A stretch of DNA of 64,000 nucleotides from Polynucleobacter sp. 15G-AUS-farblos (GTDB lineage: Bacteria > Pseudomonadota > Gammaproteobacteria > Burkholderiales > Burkholderiaceae): NCBI RefSeq assembly GCF_018882445.1, contig NZ_JACVOM010000001.1:62001-126000 (forward strand). The letters run 5' to 3'. Positions 37,601 through 43,768 of the stretch are shown here, piece by piece (position 1 is the stretch's first letter; every line of letters begins with the position of its first letter). The notes beneath the pieces are model-generated. The model made no database searches. It saw only the letters and a program-made list of their open reading frames with translations, and was not told the DNA's origin. The translations under genes were made by a program, and so were the position numbers.

Positions 37601-40248
37601 GGGCCGTTATTACCATTTGCCTGGATTAAAGATCCAGATTGAAGATTGCTACTGTTTGCTACTACTGTGATCGTACCGCCGGTATTACCGTTGGCTTGCA
37701 CTGATCCTGCAATAGAGAGCTGAGTCGCTTGCAGATTGAAGTTTCCACCAGGGCCATTATTGCCATTGGCCTGCATAACTGATCCAGATTGGGTCACTAA
37801 CTGTGGAGCAGCGATATTAATTGCTCCCCCTGCTGAACTAATAGCAGGTTGATCGGCTGTAGCTGGCGCTGCATTAGCGGTAATCGTGGCAGTTGAGGTA
37901 GCAGTCACGCTATTGCTAGCAGTCAAAGTAATCGTGCCGCCAGCAGTGTTCGGTGTTGCTGTGGCTGCACTAGCTGTTTGCGCAATTTGGCTTGGTGTTT
38001 GCGCAGTAAAGGTCAGGCTTGCTATTGGTGTACTTGGTGCGGATGGAATTGAACCACTGGCGCTACTTGCCACATTAATAATGGTGGTCGTTCCCTGACC
38101 TGCTGCCTGAGCAGCATTGGCAATATTGGTGTTTAGGACTGCTGCATTAGGGGCTACGAGGTTCACCACATTAACGGCTGGCGTAATGACTGCAGATCCC
38201 GCATTAGCGTTATTGGCCAGATTATTTACTACCGCTGGAGTAGATACCTTAGCGGCGTTCGCTGTCACATTATTACTTGCCACTGTGGCAGCCACTGCAG
38301 TACTTGCAGCTGCTGCTTGCGCTTTAGCAGCCGTTTGCGCTACTGCTGCAGTCGTTGCCGTTGCCGTTGTTGTGTTGTTAGTACCAGTAGATGCGGGAGT
38401 CGTTGGGGCTTGGCTTGCTAACTCTTCTTCTCTGGTTCTAGTCGTCGCGGTATTGCTTGTAGTAGCGCTACCAGTGGTAGATGAGCCGTTAGAGCTGACT
38501 CTGCCAGCCACGATAATTGCCCCGCCGGTGACATTAATAGAACCGGTTGAGCCGCCAGTTGAGGAGAGTGCCCCATTAACCGTAACCGCCTGAGCGGTTG
38601 CCGTGATCTGGTTGGCGGAGGTAGTACTACCAGCAGCTAGGGATAAAGCTGCCGAGTTGGTCACTAAGCTACCAGTACTACTGGTACTAATGGTGCCGTT
38701 GTTCGTAATGGTGCCTGTAGCGTTGAGCGTTAAAGTGGTCGCAGCTCCATTACTTGGGGCAATCGCTGCGCCAGCAGCTACCGTTAAATCACCCTTGACT
38801 TCAATGGTGACGTTTGACGTTGCCAAGGCGGATGAGATCGCACTAGCGGTTGATGCACTAATGGTCATGCCTTCCGGATCTAGCAGCCAATGACCTGCTT
38901 TACCTAGCTTTGCTGTGACATCCACCACTGTAGATTTGAGGATCTCTAATGCGCCTGAGGAACTGGTTTCGACAAAGCCGCCATTACCTCCTAGGGCGCC
39001 ACCTTGAGATTTAAAGGTACCCGCTACGATGGTTTTGATGCTTGACCAGATATTAATATCACCGCCATTACCTTTATTGGTAGATGAGGCATCGACTGTG
39101 GCGCCAGCTTGAACTGTTGTGGTTTTGGCTAAGTTCTCAGCTTGAACGTTACTTCGGGTGCCATCTTGATTTTGGGTAAAGGTGACTTTTGTAGTGCCGA
39201 CGTTAATCAGGCCACCATTAGCGGTTCCTCTGGCATTGGTGTTTGAGCCATCAGCCAAAGTAATGTCTTCACCTTGCAGGGTAATCTTGCCACCATCGGC
39301 GTTTTGAGCTTTGCCATTAGCCGCAATCGTGCCAGCCTGGGTGATGTTTGACGCTACTAGCTCAATCACACCGCCATTGTTTTGCATTGAAGAAGCAGAG
39401 ATACGGCCAGTGTTCTTAATGACCGAGCCCATGAGATTATTGGCTGCCCCTGCAGCAATGATCACTAAGCCACCCTCGACTTTGACCAGGCGCTTGTTCT
39501 CGATCAGGGCATTAACAGTCGACTCGTCCACCTTGAGGGAGATGAGGCTATCGCCTCTAAAGTCCAGAGTGATTTGTTTGCCAGCACCTAAAGCCACTGT
39601 TCCGGATCCCATTTTGGCAACTAAGTAACCATCATTACGCACTTCTGGAGCGAGTAATGCAATGTAACCATCTTTGGTATTGGTAGTGATCGTTCCTTCG
39701 TTCAAAATCTTGCCAGTACCGTCACCTTTATAGGTGGATTTACCATCCATAAAATCTTTGTTCGAGATGTTCATGGTTGTTGCCACAACACCGGCTGCAT
39801 CCACCTGTGCACCACGACCAAAAGTGATGCCATTAGGGTTGACTAAAACGACCTGTCCATTGGCTTTAATTGCACCATCAATGACTGATGGTGATGCACC
39901 GATAACGCGGTTCAAAGTAACTGCAGAACTATTAGGCTGATTAAAGTTGACAGAGGCATCTTTGCCCACGTTAAAACTATCCCAATTTACGACTGCTCTT
40001 TGAGATGTTTGATTAACGTTTGTTTGCAGACCAGATTGGGTGATGACTGCTGTTCCGGCGACGACTTTACCGCCACCAGGATTCATATTCACATTCACCG
40101 TTTGTGCATACGAAAAATTGACATGCAACAAGGCCGCTAATGCGAGCAATAAAAAAATTGCTACGCGTTTAGCGATTGGATTCTGCAAATGCGAATCTTG
40201 AGAAGAATTTTTTACAAGGAGCGACCCTGTAAGCAAATCAATGTACAA
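25690..40248 (-). CDS. Giant filamentous-haemagglutinin-type exoprotein (TPS substrate), 4,852 residues
   Basis: A hydrophobic signal region at about 30-49 (AIFLLLALAALLHVNFSYAQ) precedes a TPS secretion domain at about 50-300. That domain carries VNWDSFNVG, VNFNQP, NRVIG and VLVNPNGITFG. Ala/Thr-rich sequence then leads to beta-helix repeats. Copies of LTLSGNNTYSG(D/Q)TT at about 1480-2240 are autotransporter-associated repeats. A glycine-rich block lies at about 2563-2816, and YDG/MBG-type repeats at about 3245-4330. The C-terminus has cysteines in CESVAEDECSS and no obvious anchor. The first in-frame start is TTG 40248; no ATG precedes the signal sequence. No TpsB transporter gene lies in the window. 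It is probably a surface or secreted adhesin. Confidence 0.92.
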   Translation of the reverse strand: MYIDLLTGSLLVKNSSQDSHLQNPIAKRVAIFLLLALAALLHVNFSYAQTVNVNMNPGGGKVVAGTAVITQSGLQTNVNQTSQRAVVNWDSFNVGKDASVNFNQPNSSAVTLNRVIGASPSVIDGAIKANGQVVLVNPNGITFGRGAQVDAAGVVATTMNISNKDFMDGKSTYKGDGTGKILNEGTITTNTKDGYIALLAPEVRNDGYLVAKMGSGTVALGAGKQITLDFRGDSLISLKVDESTVNALIENKRLVKVEGGLVIIAAGAANNLMGSVIKNTGRISASSMQNNGGVIELVASNITQAGTIAANGKAQNADGGKITLQGEDITLADGSNTNARGTANGGLINVGTTKVTFTQNQDGTRSNVQAENLAKTTTVQAGATVDASSTNKGNGGDINIWSSIKTIVAGTFKSQGGALGGNGGFVETSSSGALEILKSTVVDVTAKLGKAGHWLLDPEGMTISASTASAISSALATSNVTIEVKGDLTVAAGAAIAPSNGAATTLTLNATGTITNNGTISTSSTGSLVTNSAALSLAAGSTTSANQITATAQAVTVNGALSSTGGSTGSINVTGGAIIVAGRVSSNGSSTTGSATTSNTATTRTREEELASQAPTTPASTGTNNTTTATATTAAVAQTAAKAQAAAASTAVAATVASNNVTANAAKVSTPAVVNNLANNANAGSAVITPAVNVVNLVAPNAAVLNTNIANAAQAAGQGTTTIINVASSASGSIPSAPSTPIASLTFTAQTPSQIAQTASAATATPNTAGGTITLTASNSVTATSTATITANAAPATADQPAISSAGGAINIAAPQLVTQSGSVMQANGNNGPGGNFNLQATQLSIAGSVQANGNTGGTITVVANSSNLQSGSLIQANGNNGPGGAITLQTINNQVINNAQIQANGSGNGGNIQISTTSGDINLQSSTIQTNGSNGRGGQIGIAATNYTSIESSTVEVTGFNQGGHILIGNDAKSNTLPFSIFTNLDANSIIKANQTNPLNTNGGGFIETSGQAISLLSSINAGRGGMWLLDPWDYEIGSREASRIRNVLNNNESVTIKTSDRSALSGSNKIDSKDDSRLGSDSITIDSDISSTGSGSLTFIGSNIRLNANITTAGKQFYTGAVILRDDVTLSASEITTSSTVTLSSYDLTLITNVLTLGGNVTGSSGSSLAIRPRSNNTIASIDLNGNITTSGNQTYTGAVTLAANTALTTNNGNVVFNNAITGSAKNLTIATGSGAITLGGVGTNTLSIGNLILNSTGATSLDGAIYAARIETDSSGAGSGSIAINGAVVNTGGVQIYREAMTLGAATTLTGTTITTQSNLNGANHSLTINGNAVFGGSISNAAALDVSGTTSIGANITTSGNQTYTGAVTLAANTTLTTTNNGNVTMGANVDGARTLTINTHGTGDVTIAGDLGNSTPLTRLTVSTDVLNATTFRLASNSAINITNRDASTISGIIAGSGVALTKAGVGTFTLAGNNSYSGDTLINGGTLVLTGSLATGADVVMSNAAIWDLQTSQTINSLNMSSGNSIINTAGTSSLTVSGPSTLANNITTSGNQTYTGAVTLAANTTLTTTNNGNVTMGANVDGARTLTINTHGTGDVTIAGDLGNSTPLTGLIIDAGGNVKITGFINTSGSSSSSGNGNNAGAVDIKASGAITLNRITSNGGASTFKSSRDDDDDDDDDDDDDRRRKENDSARSSTRYVGGNAGNIALRSSFLVITGNISSIAGASNTGSSGQSSTLMIDNSSNGSIDGVISGPGLSFIKTGAGTLTLAGNNTYSGATFVSEGVLSVATIGNGGAAGNLGAATNAATNLVIGNGTLQYTGSTASTDRAFTLTAGTTGTIDVTTALTNLTISGSSATTTGGLTKIGLGTLTLSGNNTYSGDTTVNAGLVIAKSNTALGSGLITINSGATVDLHGNSLANHFVLSGSGMDGNGALINSAYPTNSVLSGTVILANNTSIGGAGNIVINGVVSDASAYRGVLLNAFLRLIGYVSGSYNLLGASLTKEGDGRLTLSNSNSYSGRTTINDGTLAITSDSSLGSAPLLLANPSLLRLNGGTLLALQNLSLNTKRGITLSGSGGLAAAQNAIFTIGSVITGDGELVINGDSLGTVQLSGRNTYTGDTTLLGGTLKLGTANGSSFLTGSYSALGRNTALLINGATLDLNGFNQTVSAVEVGILGGSIINSVGTKTLTATDFTFNNTESLNVSAILGGNGATLKQLGSGTTTLSGANTYSGQTTINAGATLVLSGSGRLSNSSSIHLDGTLDLQVGSATLNSLVMSPTGSIMNSTVNLDSPINTDLVLNGATTIANAIVIGGSQTYNGPVTLAGYTMLGGNSIHLNNTVDGAYQLGIIDSGITTISAAIGATNPLSTLTIESANIKLNGGSIKTVGDQLYGGAVTLGADIIFTASSGNIQFSSTVDSFDTTPYSLTIANSSYDSMFASATGATNPLNTLTISGNTILGGDVNTVGDQTYNINVTLTADSISLNSNVNGGAGNVSIAGNISGNATRSTILELLGGGNYLYSTNGGSTFIDGVATETPISLTGGSLQWDGLAYTWIPNSSSSAQMLLVAGGGAGGTTYGDGGGGAGGLIFQPNFSFNSGITYLISVGNGGVATSRAGGNGANSSVIWTTSSLIALGGGGGSSYDSLPNTGGSGGGGRIDNSFPGTSPGAASADPAQGNAGGIGAQSPFTRNAMGGIGGGGGGAGSAGIDAGLNTGIAGNGGSGIMNPIAGSNIGQLVNGQYYLAGGGGGGSEGDRYGEGGLGGGGVGGAQNSASSGFANTGGGGGGGAYDSLGGSGGSGVVIFGGTSLTINSGAGKVTLGGNTTNLGSLTINSTSAENIVNGAIAGNANFTVSGLGGVTSITAANTHTGSTNINTGATLVIRGSGSIANSSAVNLEGVLDLQVSSVTLNSLKMGASSSIINTADASNLILNGPTSIENTITTVGSQTYNGPIRLLGDTQLTGNEIHFNNTINGNYTLLISDTGTTIISGAIGSLTPLNAISISSTGLLIAADIITANAQKYNAPSITLADGVVLNGSGGSMTLFTDAINARVGTQIYSGDGTLAINTYTPGNAISIGAGPITDALSLPVSLFSGSSRVFGETFSSITIGDNTSGNIYIGGVTSFANSVSILSGGDINIQSGASISTSTEGGQLVLSAFGNFINLAGSEALTSNGAGSRWIVYSNSPAGNAFGVGSYLTSGNDAYWGSDIVSLPPADVGPGNHYVFKNSLTLTISLNNDPSKIYGKTIDLSNFASLYTVTTNADPASYHDVFTNSGLGSISSVSISSDGFSSAANVGGGELQNGGKYLVSLNSADATGYTVSLGNATSYLTITPATAYVKIGADQFSTYGSTPSIGYTFNFNSAGTGDSISISDGLSGSAIFTNAPTSSSSVGTYSLTYASGLTSTNYIFSPSSSPVDYLVNKAPLAIYVTGTYNSTTNYTSTNANIKLAGLVVADAGGAVTSVSVNDKNVASANYVTAINAFSGFNINNYEINPTTNNSLSGSTPIVGVNSSDSTNLVVLSKAALSIEALIPDGPRIYKGEAYSSSYRMNSLGNDAAGITVTGMATGINAGTYTSNLAASGAVLDNYHAPVVTNTNLVVSPKLVTITNNQSTNTYDGITTYSTLMANAGYSNSDLVGSDAINSVVQTATIAGNAVSGVAQAGSFTSTPGGVSLSNGNIDNYNFSYVGVSSNAVAKATLAIAAVESLTGNTYKGSAYTGTYTTNALGNDAAGITVTGMATGINAGTYTSNLSATGAVLDNYHAPVITNANLVVSPKLVTITNNSSTSTYDGVTSYANLIANAGYTRSDLVGSDAIASVVQTATVNGNVVSGVAQAGSFTSNPSGVSLSTGNIDNYNFSYVGVSSNAVAKATLAIAAVESLTGNTYKGSAYTGTYTTSALGNDAAGITVTGMATGINAGTYTSNLAASGAVLDNYHAPVVTNANLVVSPAPLGIELFGVYSGTRNVVPTRYTLTGLVDGDKVNSISSANLANANVLSNGSNYVTSITGVAGTAVMSNYYITTSYNATPNTNTTNAATITPANLVISAAHDAKFVTQADIAASANNCGVGISCIGGYMGVTYNGFVNGENSSILAGMPSIIRTNSSENSAGVYTNVLRASGLTSSNYTISYNNGDYIIAPANTLLVRITPSTRNYGTEPTYTAKAQYLDSDNRTIVDLTPVVTGSRISVVDGVGGGANFNLVLSGATSSTSGNTNVGGYNLTPSNAVVIGNNFNSLMVVGSNTVIPYVLQPSELGISGVAKVYDGNINIGGLVMNVDPTLSSILGSGASKDKVTIIGSGTFDNRNVGVSKAVDISLTLAGVDGGNYVLGTNTYSSNIGTITQLNSVSYVGGNGGKWSTQSNWAGGAIPTLGNVANVYIPVDSSVVYDVSVVNAAGAMRSNIINHGILTFNESVDTTIANTLSGSGTYAHAGAGVLTISGNNNQSNPGIFTGKISVNSGKTLMLDNADALGSGSILSDNARVGVTDGTILKSLTISGPVSLITNINTVGAQIYSGAVTLRSGTAIDPILMSSGNSDITFLGALNSDSENRSLTLNALLGKITFTDTVGYLSPLRAIKGPSIFNLTVNSKDILLKGDIYTLSAQIYNGAVVISDNGTNGLTRILLSQDPSIDFLGTIDDSTNVTHTLSAKAVSFDANQLPSITFRGAIGSIVPLGGLIVATEMRLDANPDPGKPGVPSGVITIGDDISTIGPITLTGGGITYDPAPGAGPIILTSKNGPIEYFGPLGGGNPLDGHAKTGGNNGNNGINGRGGNDYAENLIRTIGTNIAGNLEFSQTANQESTKSILNSNITTIQPYDVRLSAYFEARVLVSEPEKPIPCESVAEDECSSKSFN
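28396..29640 (-). repeat. Long 519-bp tandem repeats (173-residue units) inside the adhesin
   Basis: Near-identical blocks recur with a 519-bp period: compare TTAGAGGTGTAGG at 28472, 28991 and 29510 on the plus strand. The outer copies carry base changes that keep the frame open. At protein level the unit runs through GNDAAGITVTGMATGINAGTY and NLVVSPKLVTITN to NYNFSYVGVSS, an MBG/YDG-type pair of domains. There are about two full copies and a partial third. Confidence 0.9.
35182..35220 (-). repeat. Nine-bp microsatellite encoding an Asp13 tract in the adhesin
   Basis: On the plus strand GTCATCATC occurs four times in a row, plus a final GTC. On the coding strand this gives 13 consecutive aspartates (residues 1677-1689), preceded by Arg and followed by Arg-Arg-Arg-Lys. 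Since the unit is a multiple of three, gain or loss of copies would change the tract length without shifting the frame. Confidence 0.95.
35401..35596 (-). repeat. About 196-bp direct repeat inside the adhesin, copy 1
   Basis: As far as I can compare by eye, the block is identical to 35980-36175, spaced 579 bp apart (193 codons, so the frame is kept). The encoded part includes TNNGNVTMGANVDGARTLTI and GTGDVTIAGDLGNSTPLT. A more diverged relative lies near 36595-36680. Confidence 0.85.
35980..36175 (-). repeat. About 196-bp direct repeat inside the adhesin, copy 2
   Basis: This is the partner of 35401-35596, with the same bases throughout the compared stretch. The flanks differ: the upstream copy leads to LTRLTVSTDV and the other to LTGLIIDAGGN. 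Such identity in otherwise diverged repeats suggests recent duplication or gene conversion. Confidence 0.85.
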
Positions 40249-40333
40249 ATCGTAGGTCTTTACTAGTAAAACGACAGATGAAATTTTCGCGTTTTAGGAG
40301 GGATTTCTGAATTCACCCTAGGGGTAACAAATG

Positions 40334-40366
40334 CCAAAAAATGGCCAAAAAAATGGGCCTTTTTCC
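40334..40366 (-). promoter_or_regulatory. Terminator-like hairpin in the adhesin leader
   Basis: On the minus strand AAAAAGGCC, a short T-rich loop, then GGCC and ATTTTTT follow in order. This forms a small stem with a T-run about 86 nt before the TTG start of the adhesin. If it lies within the transcript it could act as an attenuator. The stem is short, so the call is weak. Confidence 0.35.
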
Positions 40367-41202
40367 GTAATCTGAAAAATAATGAAGTGATTTTGAATTT
40401 AGCCCGAGGTAGCTGAGGCTGACTGGGTCAAGCCAGATGATTCCAAATTACATAATCATCTCTTGAAAAATGTAACTTACGCTCACTCCTTTAACCGTGA
40501 AGATGTTAATGAATCTGCAGCCTCAATGTAGAAAAAGATCATCTTTCGAATCATATTTTTTCTTGGTAAGTGAACAAAAAAAGACTCGATAAAAATAGGT
40601 ATAAGCGCAATAAATTGATACAGAAAAAATTAGATTTATTTCATTTATTTTTTGATAAAAATCTAGCTAAATTTTTGAAGATTTACGTGTCATTTATAGG
40701 CGTTTTATACGATCAATTTTTAACTTGTTTGGATGTAATTTTTCAGTCTCTTTTTTTGCAAAAAGCTATCATGTTCTAGCTTTATTATTTTGCATTTTTT
40801 AACTAGCGTTTTTTCTTACTTTTCAGAAATAAAAGATCTAGTTTTGATATAAAAAGAGAGTTTATTTTGGTGTCTAATTATGTCTATTTATAAGTCTTTA
40901 TTTTGATGTTTAAATTCATCAAATTTGATCTCTTTTGCACTATTGATTTTTAGAAAAGGTAATCTTCACTCGACCTTATTTTTATGAAGTGCTTGAGTTA
41001 AAAATGAGTCCCTTTTTAAGAGGATTTCGCATTCACTTTTTCTCATTTTGAGTAGAAATTTACGATTACATTAATCCATTTTTTGGGAAATATTTTGTAA
41101 AAAAGTTGATTCTTTGGGTGTCTTTTTAACCCTTAACCTAAGTTATATTTACGCTCAGTAATTAAATTTCGAATCTGATCATTTGGTTCATTTTTGAGGG
41201 TG

Positions 41203-41260
41203 TTTGAGAGATTACCTGGGCTGAAACCAGACTTCAGGGCAAAACCCCTAAGACAGGTTA
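41203..41260 (+). promoter_or_regulatory. Structured RNA leader of nadA (candidate)
   Basis: ACCTG at 41214-41218 can pair with CAGGT at 41254-41258. Inside, CTGAA at 41221-41225 pairs with TTCAG at 41233-41237 around the loop ACCAGAC. GGG (41237-41239) and CCC (41245-41247) give a second small hairpin. CTGG (41216-41219) can instead pair with CCAG in the loop, a possible switch or pseudoknot. The element ends 9 nt before the nadA ATG, which has no strong ribosome-binding site. It does not resemble riboswitches I know well. Confidence 0.35.
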
Positions 41261-41269
41261 AGATTTCGT

Positions 41270-42397
41270 ATGAACTCAACTGTTAGCACCCCGATTTCCT
41301 TTGATTACCCGCAGCAAAATGCTGCCGGCGCAACATGCACTGCCCAAGCCTGGGCTAAAACTCCACGCTACTTATCTACCCCTGACAAAGCGTCTGTGAT
41401 TGCCCGGATTAAGCAGCTATTAGTAGAGAAAGATACGGCTTTGGTTGCCCACTACTATGTCGATGGCGATATTCAGGACTTAGCCCTTGAGACTGGTGGT
41501 TTTGTTGCTGATTCATTAGAGATGGCCCGTTTTGGCAAGAATCATCCTGCCAAGAATTTGATCGTAGCGGGTGTTCGCTTTATGGGTGAGACTGCCAAGA
41601 TTCTGAGTCCTGAGAAGCGAATCTTTATGCCGGATCTGGAAGCTACTTGCTCTCTTGATCTGGGTTGCGATGCTGCTGAGTTTGCTGCTTTCCGTGCTTT
41701 GCATCCTGATCGTGAAGTGGTGGTCTATGCTAATACCAGCGCTGCCGTTAAAGCTCAAGCCGACTGGATGGTCACGAGTTCTTGCGCCCTAGCCATTGTT
41801 CACCAACTTAAAGTTGAGGGTAAAAAAATCCTTTGGGCACCTGATCGCCATTTAGGTCGATATATCCAAGAGCAGACTGGCGCCGATATGTTGCTCTGGA
41901 ATGGCGCGTGCATTGTCCATGATGAATTTAAGGCGGTTGAGCTTGAAATGCTGAAAGCCTCTCATCCCAATGCCATGATTTTGGTTCACCCTGAATCACC
42001 GCAAGCGGTTGTAGATTTGGCAGATGTCGTAGGCTCTACCTCAGCCATGATCAAGGCTGTAGTTGAAGGTAGCGCCACTGAATATATTGTGGCTACTGAT
42101 AAGGGCATCTTGCATCGTATGCGTCAATTAGCGCCCAACAAGATCCTAATTGAAGCACCTACCGCTGGAAACAGCGCAACCTGTAAGAGTTGCGCTCATT
42201 GCCCTTGGATGGCTATGAATGGTTTGCAAGGTATCTTAGATTGTCTTGAGAATGCCACTGGTGAGATTTTTGTTCCTGAGCCTACCCGCTCTGAAGCCCT
42301 AGTCTGTATTGAGCGCATGCTCGACTTCACCAAGAATCACCCCGATCTTTTAGCTAAAGCCCAGCATGGCTTTGTGAAGAACATCGGCGCAGCTTAA
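41270..42397 (+). CDS. nadA: Quinolinate synthase NadA
   Basis: NadA condenses iminoaspartate from NadB with dihydroxyacetone phosphate to form quinolinate, using a 4Fe-4S cluster. The 375-residue protein keeps the cluster cysteines: C127 in [10 protein letters not shown]214 in [10 protein letters not shown] and C311 in [22 protein letters not shown] and [10 protein letters not shown] are typical too. It precedes nadC in the same direction, 76 bp apart, with nadB about 1.6 kb beyond nadA on the opposite strand. Confidence 0.98.
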   Translation: MNSTVSTPISFDYPQQNAAGATCTAQAWAKTPRYLSTPDKASVIARIKQLLVEKDTALVAHYYVDGDIQDLALETGGFVADSLEMARFGKNHPAKNLIVAGVRFMGETAKILSPEKRIFMPDLEATCSLDLGCDAAEFAAFRALHPDREVVVYANTSAAVKAQADWMVTSSCALAIVHQLKVEGKKILWAPDRHLGRYIQEQTGADMLLWNGACIVHDEFKAVELEMLKASHPNAMILVHPESPQAVVDLADVVGSTSAMIKAVVEGSATEYIVATDKGILHRMRQLAPNKILIEAPTAGNSATCKSCAHCPWMAMNGLQGILDCLENATGEIFVPEPTRSEALVCIERMLDFTKNHPDLLAKAQHGFVKNIGAA

Positions 42398-42473
42398 TAC
42401 CTTTTCTTTTATTTTTTCCTTTTATTCGTTGTTTCTCTTTTTATTTTTTTGACTTACTTATTGATCGATTTGC

Positions 42474-43328
42474 ATGTTTGAATACAACGAAACCTTAGAG
42501 CAAGCCCGTCAACGCAATATTGCTGATGCCCTAATGGAAGATATAGGCACTGGTGACTGGACAGCGAAATTAGTCCCAAGCAAACCAGTGAAAGCCCAAC
42601 TGATTGTTCGTCAAGAAGCCGTACTGTGTGGTGTTGATTGGTTTGAGGGTGCTCTTAAGAAACTAGATCCTTCTGCAAAAGTGACCTGGCATTACATTGA
42701 GGGCGACCTCATGAAACCCGATACCAAGGTGTGTGATATTGAAGCAGACTCTCGTGCATTGCTATCGGCTGAGCGCCCTTGCATTAACTTCTTACAAACA
42801 CTTTCCTGGACAGCATCCATTGCTCGTGATCACGTCGATGCCATTGCAGGAGTCAGCCCTAACCCCAATGGTTGTGCCGTATTAGATACGCGCAAGACTA
42901 TTCCGGGATTACGCCAAGCGCAAAAATACGCGGTTCGTGTTGGTGGCGGTCAAAATCAGCGCCTAGCCCTCTGGCATGGGATTTTGATTAAAGAAAATCA
43001 TATCGCTGCTGCAGGCGGTGTTGCTGCCGCCATTAAAGCAGCCCAAGCCTTGAACTCTGGAGCAGATATTCAGGTAGAAGTAGAAAATATGGCTGAATTG
43101 GCTGAAGCGATTAATGCAGGTGCTAAAAGTATCTTGATTGATAACTTCACCACCGATCAAATGCGAGAGGCTGTTGCTTTTACTGCTGGTAGAGCCTTGC
43201 TAGAGGCCTCGGGCGGCATTGATTTAGACCAAATGCGCGCCATTGCCGCTACAGGTGTTGACCGCATCTCCTTAGGTAAGCTTACTAAGGATATTCATGC
43301 GGTGGATTTCTCAATGCGCGTCCTGTAA
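42474..43328 (+). CDS. nadC: Nicotinate-nucleotide pyrophosphorylase (carboxylating) NadC
   Basis: NadC converts quinolinate and PRPP to nicotinate mononucleotide. The 284-residue protein shows EDIGTGDWT near the start, NFLQTLSWTAS, the loop LDTRKTIPGLRQAQKYAV and GGGQNQRLALWHGILIKENH in sequence, then SILIDNFT and EASGGID toward the C-terminus. It is the second gene after nadA, separated by a T-rich stretch (about 42401-42450 with only five purines). A terminator follows it, so the nadA-nadC unit ends here. Confidence 0.97.
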   Translation: MFEYNETLEQARQRNIADALMEDIGTGDWTAKLVPSKPVKAQLIVRQEAVLCGVDWFEGALKKLDPSAKVTWHYIEGDLMKPDTKVCDIEADSRALLSAERPCINFLQTLSWTASIARDHVDAIAGVSPNPNGCAVLDTRKTIPGLRQAQKYAVRVGGGQNQRLALWHGILIKENHIAAAGGVAAAIKAAQALNSGADIQVEVENMAELAEAINAGAKSILIDNFTTDQMREAVAFTAGRALLEASGGIDLDQMRAIAATGVDRISLGKLTKDIHAVDFSMRVL

Positions 43329-43367
43329 GACTCCTCTCCGTTAGCATCTAGCTGACACACTCTTCAA

Positions 43368-43395
43368 GCCCTGCTGATATTCAGCGGGGTTTTTC
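43368..43395 (+). terminator. Rho-independent terminator after nadC
   Basis: CCCTGCTGA and TCAGCGGGG pair (one T-G) around TAT, followed by TTTTT. It lies about 40 nt after the nadC stop and upstream of the brnTA promoter. Confidence 0.88.
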
Positions 43396-43454
43396 ATTTC
43401 TAGACTGAAGCCCATACATTTATTGGCTTAAGACCCTATTTTCTCAATTTATGT

Positions 43455-43482
43455 ATTGACATTAATTATTTTTGTATATACA
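43455..43482 (+). promoter_or_regulatory. Promoter/operator region of brnTA
   Basis: A TTGACA hexamer at about 43455-43460 is followed by the TATA-rich palindrome TGTATATACA, which overlaps the likely -10 position. Spacing to the best -10 hexamers is 15-17 bp. The palindrome is a likely binding site for the BrnA-containing complex. Both hexamer and palindrome are seen directly; their function is inferred. Confidence 0.5.
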
Positions 43483-43498
43483 TTTATTGGGTGGACGA

Positions 43499-43768
43499 GT
43501 GATTGAGTTTGATGATGTGAAGCGTGAAATCACCTTGTTTGTGCGAGGTCTAGATATGGCTAGAGCAAATGAAGTATTTGCAGCGCCTCACATGGATCAA
43601 ATTGACTCCAGAAAAAATTATGGTGAAGTAAGAATCTCAACGTTTGGGTATCTAGATGATCAGCCAGTATTTCTAGCATGGACATATAGAGGTAGTAGAA
43701 GAAGAATCATTAGCATGAGGAGAGCAAATGAACGTGAAATCAAAAAATATCAAGGAAGAATGGGTTGA
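43499..43768 (+). CDS. brnT: BrnT-type toxin
   Basis: BrnT toxins are RelE-fold ribonucleases that inhibit translation. The 89-residue product from GTG 43499 contains the family core: FDDVKREITLFVRGLDMARANEVF (in parts), YGEVRISTFGYLDDQPVFLAWTYRGSRRRIISMRRANEREIKKY, with the RIISMRRA segment corresponding to the RIISARKA-like motif. A frame from TTG 43472 overlaps the promoter palindrome, so the later start is preferred. The toxin gene precedes the antitoxin, as is usual for BrnTA. Confidence 0.85.
   Translation: MIEFDDVKREITLFVRGLDMARANEVFAAPHMDQIDSRKNYGEVRISTFGYLDDQPVFLAWTYRGSRRRIISMRRANEREIKKYQGRMG

Larger units (their letters stand above)
40249..41269. other. AT-rich noncoding region between the adhesin and nadA
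   Basis: About 1 kb without a convincing gene, markedly AT-rich from roughly 40560 to 41110. It must hold the promoter region of the adhesin (minus strand) and that of nadA (plus strand). A 69-codon open frame at 40570-40779 is Lys/Phe/Leu-rich, starts with GTG and lacks a ribosome-binding site, so I do not call it. I cannot place a -35/-10 pair with confidence. Confidence 0.7.

Noticed and set aside
40570..40779. 69-codon open frame in the AT-rich gap
   Set aside because: It starts with GTG, has no ribosome-binding site and is composed of Lys, Phe and Leu as expected from AT-rich noncoding DNA.
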